Assembly: GCA_022402465.1 (NCBI GenBank)
Contig: JAKRSH010000002.1
Span: forward strand, 1-64,000
DNA from: Leptospiraceae bacterium
Lineage (GTDB): Bacteria; Spirochaetota; Leptospiria; Leptospirales; Leptospiraceae
Length of the DNA stretch: 64,000 nucleotides
Direction: 5' to 3'
This document shows, in pieces, positions 26,723 through 35,784 of the stretch. The notes below the pieces were generated by a model that had not been told where the DNA came from, made no database searches, and was given only the letters and a program-made list of their open reading frames with translations. Numbering within the stretch: the stretch's first letter is position 1; every line of letters begins with the position of its first letter. The translations under genes and the position numbers were made by a program.

Positions 26723-27634
26723 ATGAAAGCTCATTCTCCATCAAATGTAACTAAAATTCTTGGAATTTTGGGAAACCCGCTCTCTCATACCCTATCTCCT
26801 ACTATTCACAATCAATTTTACCAAGATCTAAATCTGGATTGTATTTATTTAGTGTTTGATCATAAAAATCCTACTAAACAAGATCTACTCACTCTGCATT
26901 CTTATGGATTGAGAGGATTATCTGTCACTATACCTTATAAAGAATGGGCTTATGAAATTGCAGACGAAAGGGATTCATATAGCAATCTTATGAAAGCTTC
27001 GAATACTTTAGTCTTCCATGAAGGTAAGATATTCAGTTATAACACCGATGGACTAGGAGCCGTCTCAGCCATACGTAGAGACCAGCCTCAGATTCTTGAG
27101 TCACAAGAAGAACATTCAATTTTAATCTGTGGAAGTGGAGGAAGTGCAAGAGGTATCAGTTTTGCTATTATTGAAGAATGGGCAGAAGCAAAAAAATCAG
27201 GAAAAGCATCGCAAGCTAAGCAAATTTATATACTCTCTAGGAATGAAGATACTAGCAATCAATTGATGAATGATCTCAATCTTAGACTTAATGGATCGGC
27301 TAAGGTAATTACACTTTCTAATCTCTATTCTATACAAAATAGTATTCAATTGATCATTCATACAACTCCCTTAGGCATGCTTGGTAAAGAACAAATATCC
27401 TTTCTGCCTTCTGATTTTATTTTACCCTCTATGACAGTTTTTGATATTGTATACAATCCTAAGGAGACCATACTTATCCAAGATTCTAAATCAAAAGGTG
27501 CCTCAGTTATCTATGGAATTGAAATGTTACTCTACCAAGCAATACGTCAACATGAACTTTTTACTAATACTTCACCCACTGATGAAATGATAGACAAAGT
27601 AAGAAATAAGCTATATACAAAATTAAATTCTTAA
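26723..27634 (+). CDS. aroE: Shikimate dehydrogenase
   Basis: The 303-aa enzyme reduces 3-dehydroshikimate with NADPH. Signatures are GILGNPLSHTLSPTIHNQFY (substrate loop), GLSVTIPYKEWA (catalytic Lys), NTDGLGA (Asp pair) and the Rossmann ICGSGGSARGISFA with TTPLGMLG. The dinucleotide loop GSGGSARG differs slightly from the usual GAGGAARA. Length is slightly over the average of 270-290 due to an insert around residues 150-165. Followed by folC after 13 bases, so folate and aromatic precursors are coupled. Confidence 0.92.
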   Translation: MKAHSPSNVTKILGILGNPLSHTLSPTIHNQFYQDLNLDCIYLVFDHKNPTKQDLLTLHSYGLRGLSVTIPYKEWAYEIADERDSYSNLMKASNTLVFHEGKIFSYNTDGLGAVSAIRRDQPQILESQEEHSILICGSGGSARGISFAIIEEWAEAKKSGKASQAKQIYILSRNEDTSNQLMNDLNLRLNGSAKVITLSNLYSIQNSIQLIIHTTPLGMLGKEQISFLPSDFILPSMTVFDIVYNPKETILIQDSKSKGASVIYGIEMLLYQAIRQHELFTNTSPTDEMIDKVRNKLYTKLNS

Positions 27635-27647
27635 ACTGTTAAAGACT

Positions 27648-28841
27648 ATGCTAAATCCAAAAATAAGTTTCCTAGAATTTATTGAGTCATTGCCTAATAT
27701 GGAGAAGACTAGAAATTTTTACTCCTTAAAGGCTTATAGTCTCAAACCTTTCGAAGAGCTACTTAGTATTTTTAAATTCAATTATAGACCTAAGCTAAGA
27801 TTTTCAATTGTAGGAACAAATGGAAAAGGTAGCCTTGCCCACTATCTTAGTACAGTTTTACAATCTAAATACTCTGTTGGTCTTTATACCTCACCTCATT
27901 TAATTCATCCATTCGAAAGAATACGAATCAACGGACAAAATGTTCAAGCTTCCATCTTGGATGAAATTTTGAATGGTATGAATATTGAAACTCTAACAAA
28001 ACTAAAGGATTATTCCTACTTTGAGATTTTTACTTTATTTTGTATGCTTTCCTTTCAGGAAAAAAAGTTAGATTATGAGATTTACGAGGCAGGTTTAGGA
28101 GGAAGATTGGATGCAACCAAACTGGTCCATTCTGAAGTAATCATCCTCACCAAAATTGATTTAGATCATATGCAAATTCTTGGTTCTACCAAAGAAAAAA
28201 TTTTACTTGAGAAGCTAGGGATATGCAATTCATCCACAAAAAGAATCTATGCTTTGGATCCATTCAATGATAAATTGAAAAATATTATCCAAGAATTTGC
28301 CAAACAGAATTCTGTTGAATTGGAAATTTTCAAACAAGATGATAGTTCATCAAATTATTTAGATATATCCTACCAATTTGCCAATTTCATACTCAGAAAA
28401 GAAGGCATTCTTCTGGATACTTTGAACCTAAATAAGGATTGGAAGGATCTTCCCAGACCACCAGGTAGATTAGAACTTATCAAAAATACACCACTTATAA
28501 TCTATGATACGGGTCATAATCCAGGAGCTTGTGAGAACCTATTGAAAGATTTAAATAAGCTTTATCCTAAGGTAGCTTGGGATTGCATGCTATCCATACT
28601 TCCAGATAAAGATGTCCCTGGTATTTATAAGATTTTTCAAAATGCCAAAAATGTAGATACGGTATATGCCTCGCATTTCCCTCCTTTTAGTTTGGATTTG
28701 ATACCAAATGGAATTTCTATTGCGAATGAAGATTTCTGGGTAAGGACATTAAAATCCAATATTAAGAAAGAGAGACCCACTTTGGTATGCGGAAGCTTTA
28801 GAGTGTATAAGCTTTTAAAAGAAATGTTCGCAAATGAGTAA
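27648..28841 (+). CDS. folC: Folylpolyglutamate synthase/dihydrofolate synthase
   Basis: The 397-aa Mur-ligase relative has the ATP loop IVGTNGKGSLAHYL, the YTSPHLIHPFERIRING folate-site stretch, EAGLGGRLDATKL, the TKIDLDHMQILG Mg-site region and the C-terminal YDTGHNPGACENLL and CGSFRVYKLL. It adds glutamate to dihydropteroate and/or tetrahydrofolate in the cytoplasm. A single copy in such genomes is commonly bifunctional. It is co-oriented with aroE. Confidence 0.9.
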   Translation: MLNPKISFLEFIESLPNMEKTRNFYSLKAYSLKPFEELLSIFKFNYRPKLRFSIVGTNGKGSLAHYLSTVLQSKYSVGLYTSPHLIHPFERIRINGQNVQASILDEILNGMNIETLTKLKDYSYFEIFTLFCMLSFQEKKLDYEIYEAGLGGRLDATKLVHSEVIILTKIDLDHMQILGSTKEKILLEKLGICNSSTKRIYALDPFNDKLKNIIQEFAKQNSVELEIFKQDDSSSNYLDISYQFANFILRKEGILLDTLNLNKDWKDLPRPPGRLELIKNTPLIIYDTGHNPGACENLLKDLNKLYPKVAWDCMLSILPDKDVPGIYKIFQNAKNVDTVYASHFPPFSLDLIPNGISIANEDFWVRTLKSNIKKERPTLVCGSFRVYKLLKEMFANE

Positions 28842-28873
28842 AAATTTTATTTACAATTCAAATACAAGCGATT

Positions 28874-28903
28874 GGATACGTTAAGGAACGGCGTTCAGTA
28901 TCC
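28874..28903. promoter_or_regulatory. Nested inverted repeats at the tetR start, candidate operator
   Basis: The outer arms GGATAC (28874-28879) and GTATCC (28898-28903) enclose an inner GAACG-g-CGTTC (28886-28896). The whole unit ends at the base before the tetR ATG. This placement suits autorepression by the TetR protein, but it could also be an mRNA hairpin that hides the start. Confidence 0.45.
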
Positions 28904-29527
28904 ATGCAAACACCTAAAGAATCCACCAAATTAAGCATACTCAATTCTGCTAAGGAAGAATTTCTTGAAGTTGGATTTGATAAAGCCTCCATGCGTAAAA
29001 TCGCAAAAAAAGCTAACGTTTCTACCAGCAATATTTATAACTATTTCACAAACAAAGAAGGTATCTTAGAGCAATTGGTTAAATCTATCATTTCATCTAT
29101 TGAAAGTGGATTGAACCATATCTCAAGCGATGACCACGTAGAAAAGAGATTAAACTTTAGTTATGAGACTCTGAAAAACAGATTCAATGTCATTCTTTTC
29201 TTTGTAGATGAAAATCGAGATATACTTGATTTATTGTTATTTCATTCAAATGGATCAGTTTTTAGTAATTTTCTAGAGGATTTCACTGAGAGAATCACGC
29301 AATTGAACATTCGACAAATCAATTACTACAAAGAACACAAGGGTATGCAATCTTTGGTGACTCATGACTTTTTTATTCGAAATCTAGTTTCTTTCTTCTT
29401 GAATATTTTTGTTGAAATGATCAAAAATAAAAAATCGAAAGAAGAGATTCTTGAAATGGAAGATAATTTTCTTAAATTTATGCACTATGGAAGTAAGGCA
29501 ATTCTTCTAGACGTGAACGAATCCTAA
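28904..29527 (+). CDS. TetR-family regulator upstream of eutB
   Basis: The N-terminal 60 residues form a TetR DNA-binding domain: ILNSAKEEFLEVGFDKASMR, KKANVSTSNIYNYFTNKEGI. The rest is a helical ligand-binding and dimerisation domain with no recognisable effector signature. The ATG directly follows a nested inverted repeat. The gene is 15 bases ahead of eutB and in the same direction, so it probably regulates itself and the ethanolamine genes, in place of the usual AraC-type EutR. The effector is unknown. Confidence 0.85.
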   Translation: MQTPKESTKLSILNSAKEEFLEVGFDKASMRKIAKKANVSTSNIYNYFTNKEGILEQLVKSIISSIESGLNHISSDDHVEKRLNFSYETLKNRFNVILFFVDENRDILDLLLFHSNGSVFSNFLEDFTERITQLNIRQINYYKEHKGMQSLVTHDFFIRNLVSFFLNIFVEMIKNKKSKEEILEMEDNFLKFMHYGSKAILLDVNES

Positions 29528-29542
29528 TTCCACCTTGTTGGT

Positions 29543-30916
29543 ATGTATAAGAGCATCCTTGGTCATAAGACTTATACTTTCGCAAATCTTAAAGAACTAT
29601 TAGCCAAGGCAAGCCCTGCAAAATCAGGTGATGCTTTAGCTGGCCTTATAGCTTCTAGTCTTGAAGAAAGGGTGGCGGCAAAAATGACTTTGGCTGAATT
29701 GCCTCTTAAGGTATTTCTTGAGGATCTTGTGATTCCGTATGAGGAAGATGAAGTCACAAGACTCATCATAGACTTCCATGATAAATCAAGCTTCCTTACC
29801 ATATCTCATATGACTGTAGCAGATTTAAGAGACTATCTGTTAACAGAAGAATGTGATTCGACAGTAATTCATTCTTTAAAATATGCTCTCACTCCTGAAA
29901 TGGTTTCCGCAGTTTCCAAGCTCATGCGCAACCAAGATCTAATTCAAGTAGCTTCAAAGATACAAATTGTAACTCAATTTAGAACTACTGTCGGCTTACA
30001 GGATAGATTCTCGACTCGCCTTCAACCCAATCATCCCAGTGATAATCCTAAAGGCATATTAGCCTCAACTATAGACGGTTTATCTTATGCAAATGGGGAT
30101 GCAATGATAGGAATTAACCCTGCAACAGATAATATTGAAACAGCAAGAAAATTATTAAACCTAACTGATGAATTAAGAAATAAGTATAACATTCCTACCC
30201 AATCTTGCATACTTACTCATATAACCAACACTATCGAATTGATTCAATTGGGTGAGCCTGTAGATTTAGTTTTTCAATCTATAGGCGGAACAGAAAAGGT
30301 GAATAAATCATTTGGAGTGAATCTTTCCTTACTCCAAGAAGGCTGGGATGCTGGTTTAAGTTTAAAAAGAAATCAAACCTCAAAGCAGCTAATGTATTTT
30401 GAAACAGGACAGGGATCAGCCCTTTCTGCAAATGCCCACCACGGAGTAGATCAACAAACCTGTGAAGTGAGAGCTTATGCTGTAGCCAGAAAATTCGATC
30501 CATTTTTAGTAAATACTGTCGTTGGTTTTATTGGCCCGGAGTATCTTTACAATGGTAAACAGATTACAAGAGCTGGCTTAGAAGATCATTTCTGCGCCAA
30601 AGTATTAGGCCTTCCTATGGGATGTGATATTTGTTATACCAACCATGCGGATGCTGACCAGGATGATATGGATAATTTATTAAGTCTATTGGGTCTTGCT
30701 GGTTGCAATTTTATAATGGGTATTCCTGGTGCTGATGATATCATGCTCAACTACCAATCTACCTCTTTTCATGATGCACTCTACCTAAGAAAAATTTTGA
30801 ACAAAAAACCAGCACCAGAATTTGAATCGTGGTTAGAAAAGATGGGAATTTATAAACAAGAAAATGGAATACTATCCAATCCAAAATCACCCTTACTTGT
30901 GGAAGAACTTTCTTAA
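29543..30916 (+). CDS. eutB: Ethanolamine ammonia-lyase large subunit
   Basis: The 457-aa protein matches EutB in length. Key stretches are AKSGDALAGLIASS, FRTTVGLQDRFSTRLQPN, the active-site ANGDAMIGINPATDN, YFETGQGSALSANAHHG, NTVVGFIGPEYLYNG and LPMGCDICYTNHADADQ. The coenzyme-B12-dependent radical enzyme splits ethanolamine to acetaldehyde and ammonia. The partner eutC-like gene follows after 16 bases. No shell proteins, eutH permease or reactivase appear nearby, so this is a stand-alone, non-microcompartment version. Confidence 0.95.
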   Translation: MYKSILGHKTYTFANLKELLAKASPAKSGDALAGLIASSLEERVAAKMTLAELPLKVFLEDLVIPYEEDEVTRLIIDFHDKSSFLTISHMTVADLRDYLLTEECDSTVIHSLKYALTPEMVSAVSKLMRNQDLIQVASKIQIVTQFRTTVGLQDRFSTRLQPNHPSDNPKGILASTIDGLSYANGDAMIGINPATDNIETARKLLNLTDELRNKYNIPTQSCILTHITNTIELIQLGEPVDLVFQSIGGTEKVNKSFGVNLSLLQEGWDAGLSLKRNQTSKQLMYFETGQGSALSANAHHGVDQQTCEVRAYAVARKFDPFLVNTVVGFIGPEYLYNGKQITRAGLEDHFCAKVLGLPMGCDICYTNHADADQDDMDNLLSLLGLAGCNFIMGIPGADDIMLNYQSTSFHDALYLRKILNKKPAPEFESWLEKMGIYKQENGILSNPKSPLLVEELS

Positions 30917-30932
30917 GGAAATATAAAAGTAT

Positions 30933-32348
30933 ATGAGCCTTCACCCAAGAGATACCTGGAACCATTGGAAGAAGTATACAGATGCTAGGATTGGTCTAGG
31001 TCGATCAGGAAGGTCTCAACGAACACAGGATCTTCTTGCATTTGAGTTAGCATTTGCTAAAGCTAAGGACTCTTTACTCAAAGAAATTGATTGGAACATT
31101 TTCCAAAAAGATTTGGATTTGAAATTGAGTAATTTTATTAATAGTTCATCCATTCTCCTCGAATCACAAGCAAAAGATTTAAATGAATACCTAACTCGTC
31201 CTGACTTAGGTAGAAAGTTAGCAATTACATCAATGACTTTCCAACAAGACACAAGAAAGTTACAAATAGGCATAGCAATTACCAATGGACTTAGCTCAGA
31301 GGCTATCAGCAAGCATGCAAATCATTTCTTGGAAGAATTTCTAAGTCTAGTCCTAGGAAAAGATGGAATACCAGGAATTGAATTGCATATATTTTGTATA
31401 AAAAATGGAAGAGTTGCTATCGTAGACGACTTGGGTTCAAAATTCAATTTAGATCTAGCAATTCTCTTAGTTGGCGAACGACCGGGTCTCTCCTCCCCTG
31501 ATTCTATGGGAGTTTATCTAACCTACAAACCAAGAATTGGTTTAACAGATGATTCACGAAACTGCATCTCAAACATTCGACCCGCAGGTCTATCGCTAGG
31601 CTTGGCTGCTGAAAAATTATTCTATCTTACCAAGGAATCCTTGCAATTGAAACTGACAGGAGTGAATTTAAAAGATAGAAGTGGTGGAATCAATAATTTG
31701 GAATTCAAAACGAAAGTAAAGATCTGTGGAGTGAGAACTTCGGAAGATGCTGTCTTCATTGTAGAAATGGGTGCAGATTTTATTGGTCTAAATATTTCCC
31801 CAAAAAGCAAACGAAATATTGATTTGCAGAAAGCTCTAGAGATTTCCAAAGAAATTCGCCTAGCAAACGATAGATATTCCAAGAATGTTAAAATTGTATT
31901 GCTAGCCTTCTCAAATTCTTTGGATGAAATTAAAAATGCTTACAACTCGATTCAACCTGATTTTATTCAATTAGTATATTCTGATCCTAGTCTTACAAAT
32001 AATTGGCAAGAAATTATTTCTAGCCTTCCCTTGATTCCTTCTATTACAGCCTCAGAAGCCTTACATCTTTCGGAACTTCCCTTTTATAAAGATCAACTTC
32101 TAATCATTGATAGCCCAAGTAAAGAAATGGGTGGTGGTACTGGACAAACTTTTGCTTGGGAAGAGATTCAGCATTTTACCGGCAAGTATCTACTTGCAGG
32201 TGGACTAAACTCCGAAAATGTGGGATTAGCAGTTTCTAAACTACATCCTTGGGGTGTGGATGTTGCATCTGGGGTTGAAGATCAACCAGGTAAGCAGTCT
32301 CAAGAGAAAATACTGCAATTTATTCAAAATGCTAAGCGAATTTCCTAA
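30933..32348 (+). CDS. eutC-trpF: Fusion of EutC (ethanolamine ammonia-lyase small subunit) with TrpF
   Basis: The single 471-aa frame joins two complete proteins. Residues 1 to about 250 are EutC: ARIGLGRSGRSQRTQDLLAF, YLTRPDLGRKL, then GERPGLSSPDSMGVYLTY and NCISNIRPAGLS. Residues about 256-471 are phosphoribosylanthranilate isomerase: KICG with the catalytic Cys (265), LLIIDSP with the catalytic Asp (393), GGGTGQTFAWE, LAGGLNSENV and GVDVASGVE. The linker is only some ten residues. An in-frame TTG (31698) with GGTGGA upstream could allow a separate TrpF to be made as well. The end overlaps mutS. Both halves look active. Confidence 0.88.
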   Translation: MSLHPRDTWNHWKKYTDARIGLGRSGRSQRTQDLLAFELAFAKAKDSLLKEIDWNIFQKDLDLKLSNFINSSSILLESQAKDLNEYLTRPDLGRKLAITSMTFQQDTRKLQIGIAITNGLSSEAISKHANHFLEEFLSLVLGKDGIPGIELHIFCIKNGRVAIVDDLGSKFNLDLAILLVGERPGLSSPDSMGVYLTYKPRIGLTDDSRNCISNIRPAGLSLGLAAEKLFYLTKESLQLKLTGVNLKDRSGGINNLEFKTKVKICGVRTSEDAVFIVEMGADFIGLNISPKSKRNIDLQKALEISKEIRLANDRYSKNVKIVLLAFSNSLDEIKNAYNSIQPDFIQLVYSDPSLTNNWQEIISSLPLIPSITASEALHLSELPFYKDQLLIIDSPSKEMGGGTGQTFAWEEIQHFTGKYLLAGGLNSENVGLAVSKLHPWGVDVASGVEDQPGKQSQEKILQFIQNAKRIS

Positions 32349-34893
32349 AGAAGCTCTCGATACACCTGTTATGCGACAGTATTTGGAAATAAAATCCAAA
32401 TACCCCGATGCAATTCTATTCTTCCGTATGGGCGATTTCTATGAAATGTTCTTAGAAGATGCCAAAGACGCAGCCAAAATATTAGATATTGCACTTACGA
32501 AAAGATCCAATGCTATTCCTATGGCAGGAATCCCCTACCACTCTACTGAATCTTATATTTCTAGGCTCATCCATGCTGGTAGAAAGGTTGTTATCTGCGA
32601 ACAAACTAAATCCGAAGATCCCAAGGCTAAAATCATGAACCGAGAAGTTGTTCGAATCATGAGCCCAGGCACTTTGATCGAAGAAAATCTATTGCATGGA
32701 TTTCAGAATAATTTCATGGGTATCTTTCTCTCTACTGAAAGGAAAAATTACCTAGGTCTTGCCGATATTTCTACTTCTGATCTACTGTTCTTTCCTTTTG
32801 AGAAGGAAGATTCAGAAGGCTTAAGAGCGACTTTGTATAAATTTTCGCCCAAAGAAATTTTACTTCTAAAAGAACAAAAAGAAAAGTGGGATTCGATTTT
32901 ACCAGAAGGAAGCCTGAACTTTAAACCTCTTCTAACATTTGTAACAACAGAAGAATTCAAGAAAAATGAAAAGCCTAATAAAGAAAATGAGTACGAAGTT
33001 CTAGAACATATTCTAGATTGCTATCTAAGATATAATTTTCGTGAAAATACTTTTTCTTTCAAGGATCCACTTGTTCTAGAAGAAAATAATTATTTGGTCA
33101 TGGATGAGGAATCAGTTCGAAATTTGGAATTAGTTGAGAATTCATTCAACCAAGAACATACTTTGTTTTCTGTTTTGAATTTCTGCAAGACGGCTATTGG
33201 TAAAAGAACCCTTAAAAAAAATCTCTTATTCCCTACAAGAAGTCTCCAGACCTTAGAAGAACGATGGAAGGCAATTGAAGACTTAAGCAACAAAAAATTA
33301 CAAAATTTCATCAAACAAGAATTAGATAATACTATAGATACAGAACGAATTCTAAGTCGATTTCGTGGAGGCAAAGCTTACCCTAGAGATTTTTCTGGAA
33401 TACTCAAAACTCTAGAAGCATTTGCTAGAATGAGTCAATTTTTCTTGAATTTGAATCCGATTCTATTTGAAATGTTGAATAAGATAAATCAAGAATTAGA
33501 ACCGCTGGGAGTTGAAATTCAGGAAAGAATTTTTGAAGGCGAACTACCCGTTTTTTTAGGAAATTCACCCTTCCTTAAAGATGCCTTCAACCAAGAACTG
33601 GATACAGCAAGAGAAGCAAAAACCAAGGGCAAGGATTGGATCTTAGATTGGGAAGAAAAAGAAAAGAAAGCTACCAATCTTTCTACTTTAAAGATAAGGT
33701 TTAATAAAATACTTGGTTACTACATTGAAATATCTAGAGCACAAGCCAAGGATTTACCAAGCCATTATTCCAAGAAACAAACATTAGTTGGAAGCGAACG
33801 TTACACTAGCCCAGAGCTAGAAGAAATGGAAAGGAACATTCTTGGTGCTGATGCAATCATTGATGAAATAGAAAAGCACGAATTTGATTATCTGGTTTCC
33901 AAAACTCTGGAATCTGAATCTAGTATTCGTAAGCTTTCTTTTTGGATAGGCGAAATCGACTTCCTACTCTCACTTACTATAGCAAAAGATAGCTATCATT
34001 GGAATAAACCTATTTGCAATAGAAATAGAGAGCTCATTTTAAAAGACTGCAAACATCCTGTTGTGGAGAAATTTCTTCCTATTGGAGAGACATTTGTTCC
34101 CAATTCCATACACTTGGATGATAGAGACGAAGTGGTAGCTATCTTAACGGGACCAAACATGGCAGGTAAGTCCACCTTTATGAGACAGATTGCGATGAAT
34201 CAAATTCTCTTTCAAATAGGTTCCTACCTCCCAGCTAAGGAAGCTAAATTATCAATTGTTGATAGAATTTTTACACGTATTGGATCTGGTGACAACCTAA
34301 CAGCTGGAGAATCAACTTTTTTCTTAGAGATGAAGGAGACCGCCCGAATCCTCAATCATATGACTGAGGACAGTCTTATTCTTTTTGATGAAGTAGGTCG
34401 AGGGACTTCGACTTATGATGGCTTAAGTCTTGCTTGGGCTATCTTGGAATTTCTTTCCGAAAGAGACAATCGAACTAAAACAATATTTGCAACGCATTAC
34501 CATGAACTTACCGAATTGGAAAAAGGAAATGGTATCTTCAATTTATATATGGATACTTACGAAAAAGAAGGCGAAGTATTATTCCTCAAAAAAGTGAAAC
34601 GTGGAAAGGTTAAAAAATCTTTTGGAATCTATGTAGCTAGACTAGCGGGCGTTCCACATAAAATTACCAAACGAGCAGAAGAAATACTAGAAGGCTTAGA
34701 ATCTCGCAAGAAAGAAATCAGGATTCGAACGGAAGAACCATCTTTGTTTCCTGGATTCCAAGGTGGTCCAGATCGCTCCGCTCTAGCCTTAGATCGAATC
34801 CGAAAAAAATTACAAACTCTGCAAATTGAAAAAACAACTCCACTTGAGTCTATGCAGATCTTGGAAGAATTACAAAGATGGTCCAAAGAGTAG
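32329..34893 (+). CDS. mutS: DNA mismatch repair ATPase MutS
   Basis: The start at ATG 32329 lies inside the end of the eutC-trpF gene (20 bases overlap) and gives the normal MutS N terminus with the mismatch-reading motif FFRMGDFYEMF. The 854-aa protein has the connector and lever domains, Walker A GPNMAGKSTFMRQ, Walker B ILFDEVGRGTSTYDG, and the ATHYHELTELE signature. It detects mispairs as a dimer and recruits MutL. The longer frame from 32254 is spurious. Its last 24 bases overlap serB on the other strand. Confidence 0.95.
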   Translation: MLSEFPKEALDTPVMRQYLEIKSKYPDAILFFRMGDFYEMFLEDAKDAAKILDIALTKRSNAIPMAGIPYHSTESYISRLIHAGRKVVICEQTKSEDPKAKIMNREVVRIMSPGTLIEENLLHGFQNNFMGIFLSTERKNYLGLADISTSDLLFFPFEKEDSEGLRATLYKFSPKEILLLKEQKEKWDSILPEGSLNFKPLLTFVTTEEFKKNEKPNKENEYEVLEHILDCYLRYNFRENTFSFKDPLVLEENNYLVMDEESVRNLELVENSFNQEHTLFSVLNFCKTAIGKRTLKKNLLFPTRSLQTLEERWKAIEDLSNKKLQNFIKQELDNTIDTERILSRFRGGKAYPRDFSGILKTLEAFARMSQFFLNLNPILFEMLNKINQELEPLGVEIQERIFEGELPVFLGNSPFLKDAFNQELDTAREAKTKGKDWILDWEEKEKKATNLSTLKIRFNKILGYYIEISRAQAKDLPSHYSKKQTLVGSERYTSPELEEMERNILGADAIIDEIEKHEFDYLVSKTLESESSIRKLSFWIGEIDFLLSLTIAKDSYHWNKPICNRNRELILKDCKHPVVEKFLPIGETFVPNSIHLDDRDEVVAILTGPNMAGKSTFMRQIAMNQILFQIGSYLPAKEAKLSIVDRIFTRIGSGDNLTAGESTFFLEMKETARILNHMTEDSLILFDEVGRGTSTYDGLSLAWAILEFLSERDNRTKTIFATHYHELTELEKGNGIFNLYMDTYEKEGEVLFLKKVKRGKVKKSFGIYVARLAGVPHKITKRAEEILEGLESRKKEIRIRTEEPSLFPGFQGGPDRSALALDRIRKKLQTLQIEKTTPLESMQILEELQRWSKE

Positions 34894-35784
34894 CATAAGC
34901 GCTTCCATGGATTGATAGTCTATCCAATTTAGCAATTTATCCTTTAATCCTTGTTTGGCGTGAAAACCGATTCCAAATTTAGCTGCAAGTAACATTTCAG
35001 AATCATTCGCACCATCCCCTACAGCTACAATCTGTTCCGATGAAATACTAAATTTGTCTTTCAATTCCAATAAGGCTTCTTTTTTTCTTTCCTTATTTAC
35101 TATTCCAGAGTGGATTTCACCAGTTAAGATAGAGTTTTCGACTTGGAGATGGTTTGCTTCATAATAATCAATTGGATGGTCTTTGCTAAATAGTTCCAGA
35201 ATTGGAGTAAAGCCACCACTTAGTACTGCAACCTTTGCTTGAGATTCAGCTTTCAAGTCATTCAGTAACTCAGCCACACCCCAATTTAAATTTAAATTAT
35301 TATAGAGATCGGAAAAAACTTGAGTAGGTAGTCCTTTTAAATGTTTGACTCTAAGTTGCAGAGCCTCATTGAAACTGAGACCACCCTCCATTGCCTGCTT
35401 AGTAACATTAGCAACTTCCTCGTACTTACCATTTCGTCTAGCAAGTTCATCTATAACTTCTTCCCGGATTAAAGTTGAGTCCATATCAAATACAAATAGA
35501 CTTGGTTTTTTGGAATCTAAAAAGTGCTCCAAGAAGATTATATCAACTCTTTGGGAAGAAAATTTCAACCTAAGATTCGCTAGTTCTCTTTTAGTTTGTT
35601 GGTAAAGTTCGGAGTCTAGACTTTTGCAACCGAAATCTTGTGAGCCCAAGTAGAAACAAACTGCTTCCGAATCTGCATACCTATAGCTTGCTATGGAAAG
35701 TGGTTCACCAAAATAAACCTTAACTTCATGGATAAACGTTTCTAGAAGATCTTCTCTTTGGCTCAGGAAAAGTAAAATAGACAT
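34870..35784 (-). CDS. serB: Phosphoserine phosphatase
   Basis: The C-terminal two thirds are a HAD phosphatase of the SerB group: FVFDMDSTLIREEVIDELA (motif I and the substrate Glu), VLSGGFTPIL (motif II), the Lys of NKERKKEALLELK (motif III) and AVGDGANDSEMLLAA (motif IV). It makes L-serine in the cytoplasm. The N-terminal 90 residues are a variable, possibly ACT-like region. At 304 aa the length is near the usual. Neighbouring gene stop and start touch (35784). Confidence 0.88.
   Translation of the reverse strand: MSILLFLSQREDLLETFIHEVKVYFGEPLSIASYRYADSEAVCFYLGSQDFGCKSLDSELYQQTKRELANLRLKFSSQRVDIIFLEHFLDSKKPSLFVFDMDSTLIREEVIDELARRNGKYEEVANVTKQAMEGGLSFNEALQLRVKHLKGLPTQVFSDLYNNLNLNWGVAELLNDLKAESQAKVAVLSGGFTPILELFSKDHPIDYYEANHLQVENSILTGEIHSGIVNKERKKEALLELKDKFSISSEQIVAVGDGANDSEMLLAAKFGIGFHAKQGLKDKLLNWIDYQSMEALMLLFGPSL

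Noticed and set aside
26664-26744. N-terminal extension of the small membrane protein
   Set aside because: It overlaps aroE and lacks a ribosome site; ATG 26663 has one.
32254-32328. Extra 25 residues at the MutS N terminus
   Set aside because: The frame there is shared with the TrpF coding sequence; the family N terminus begins at 32329.
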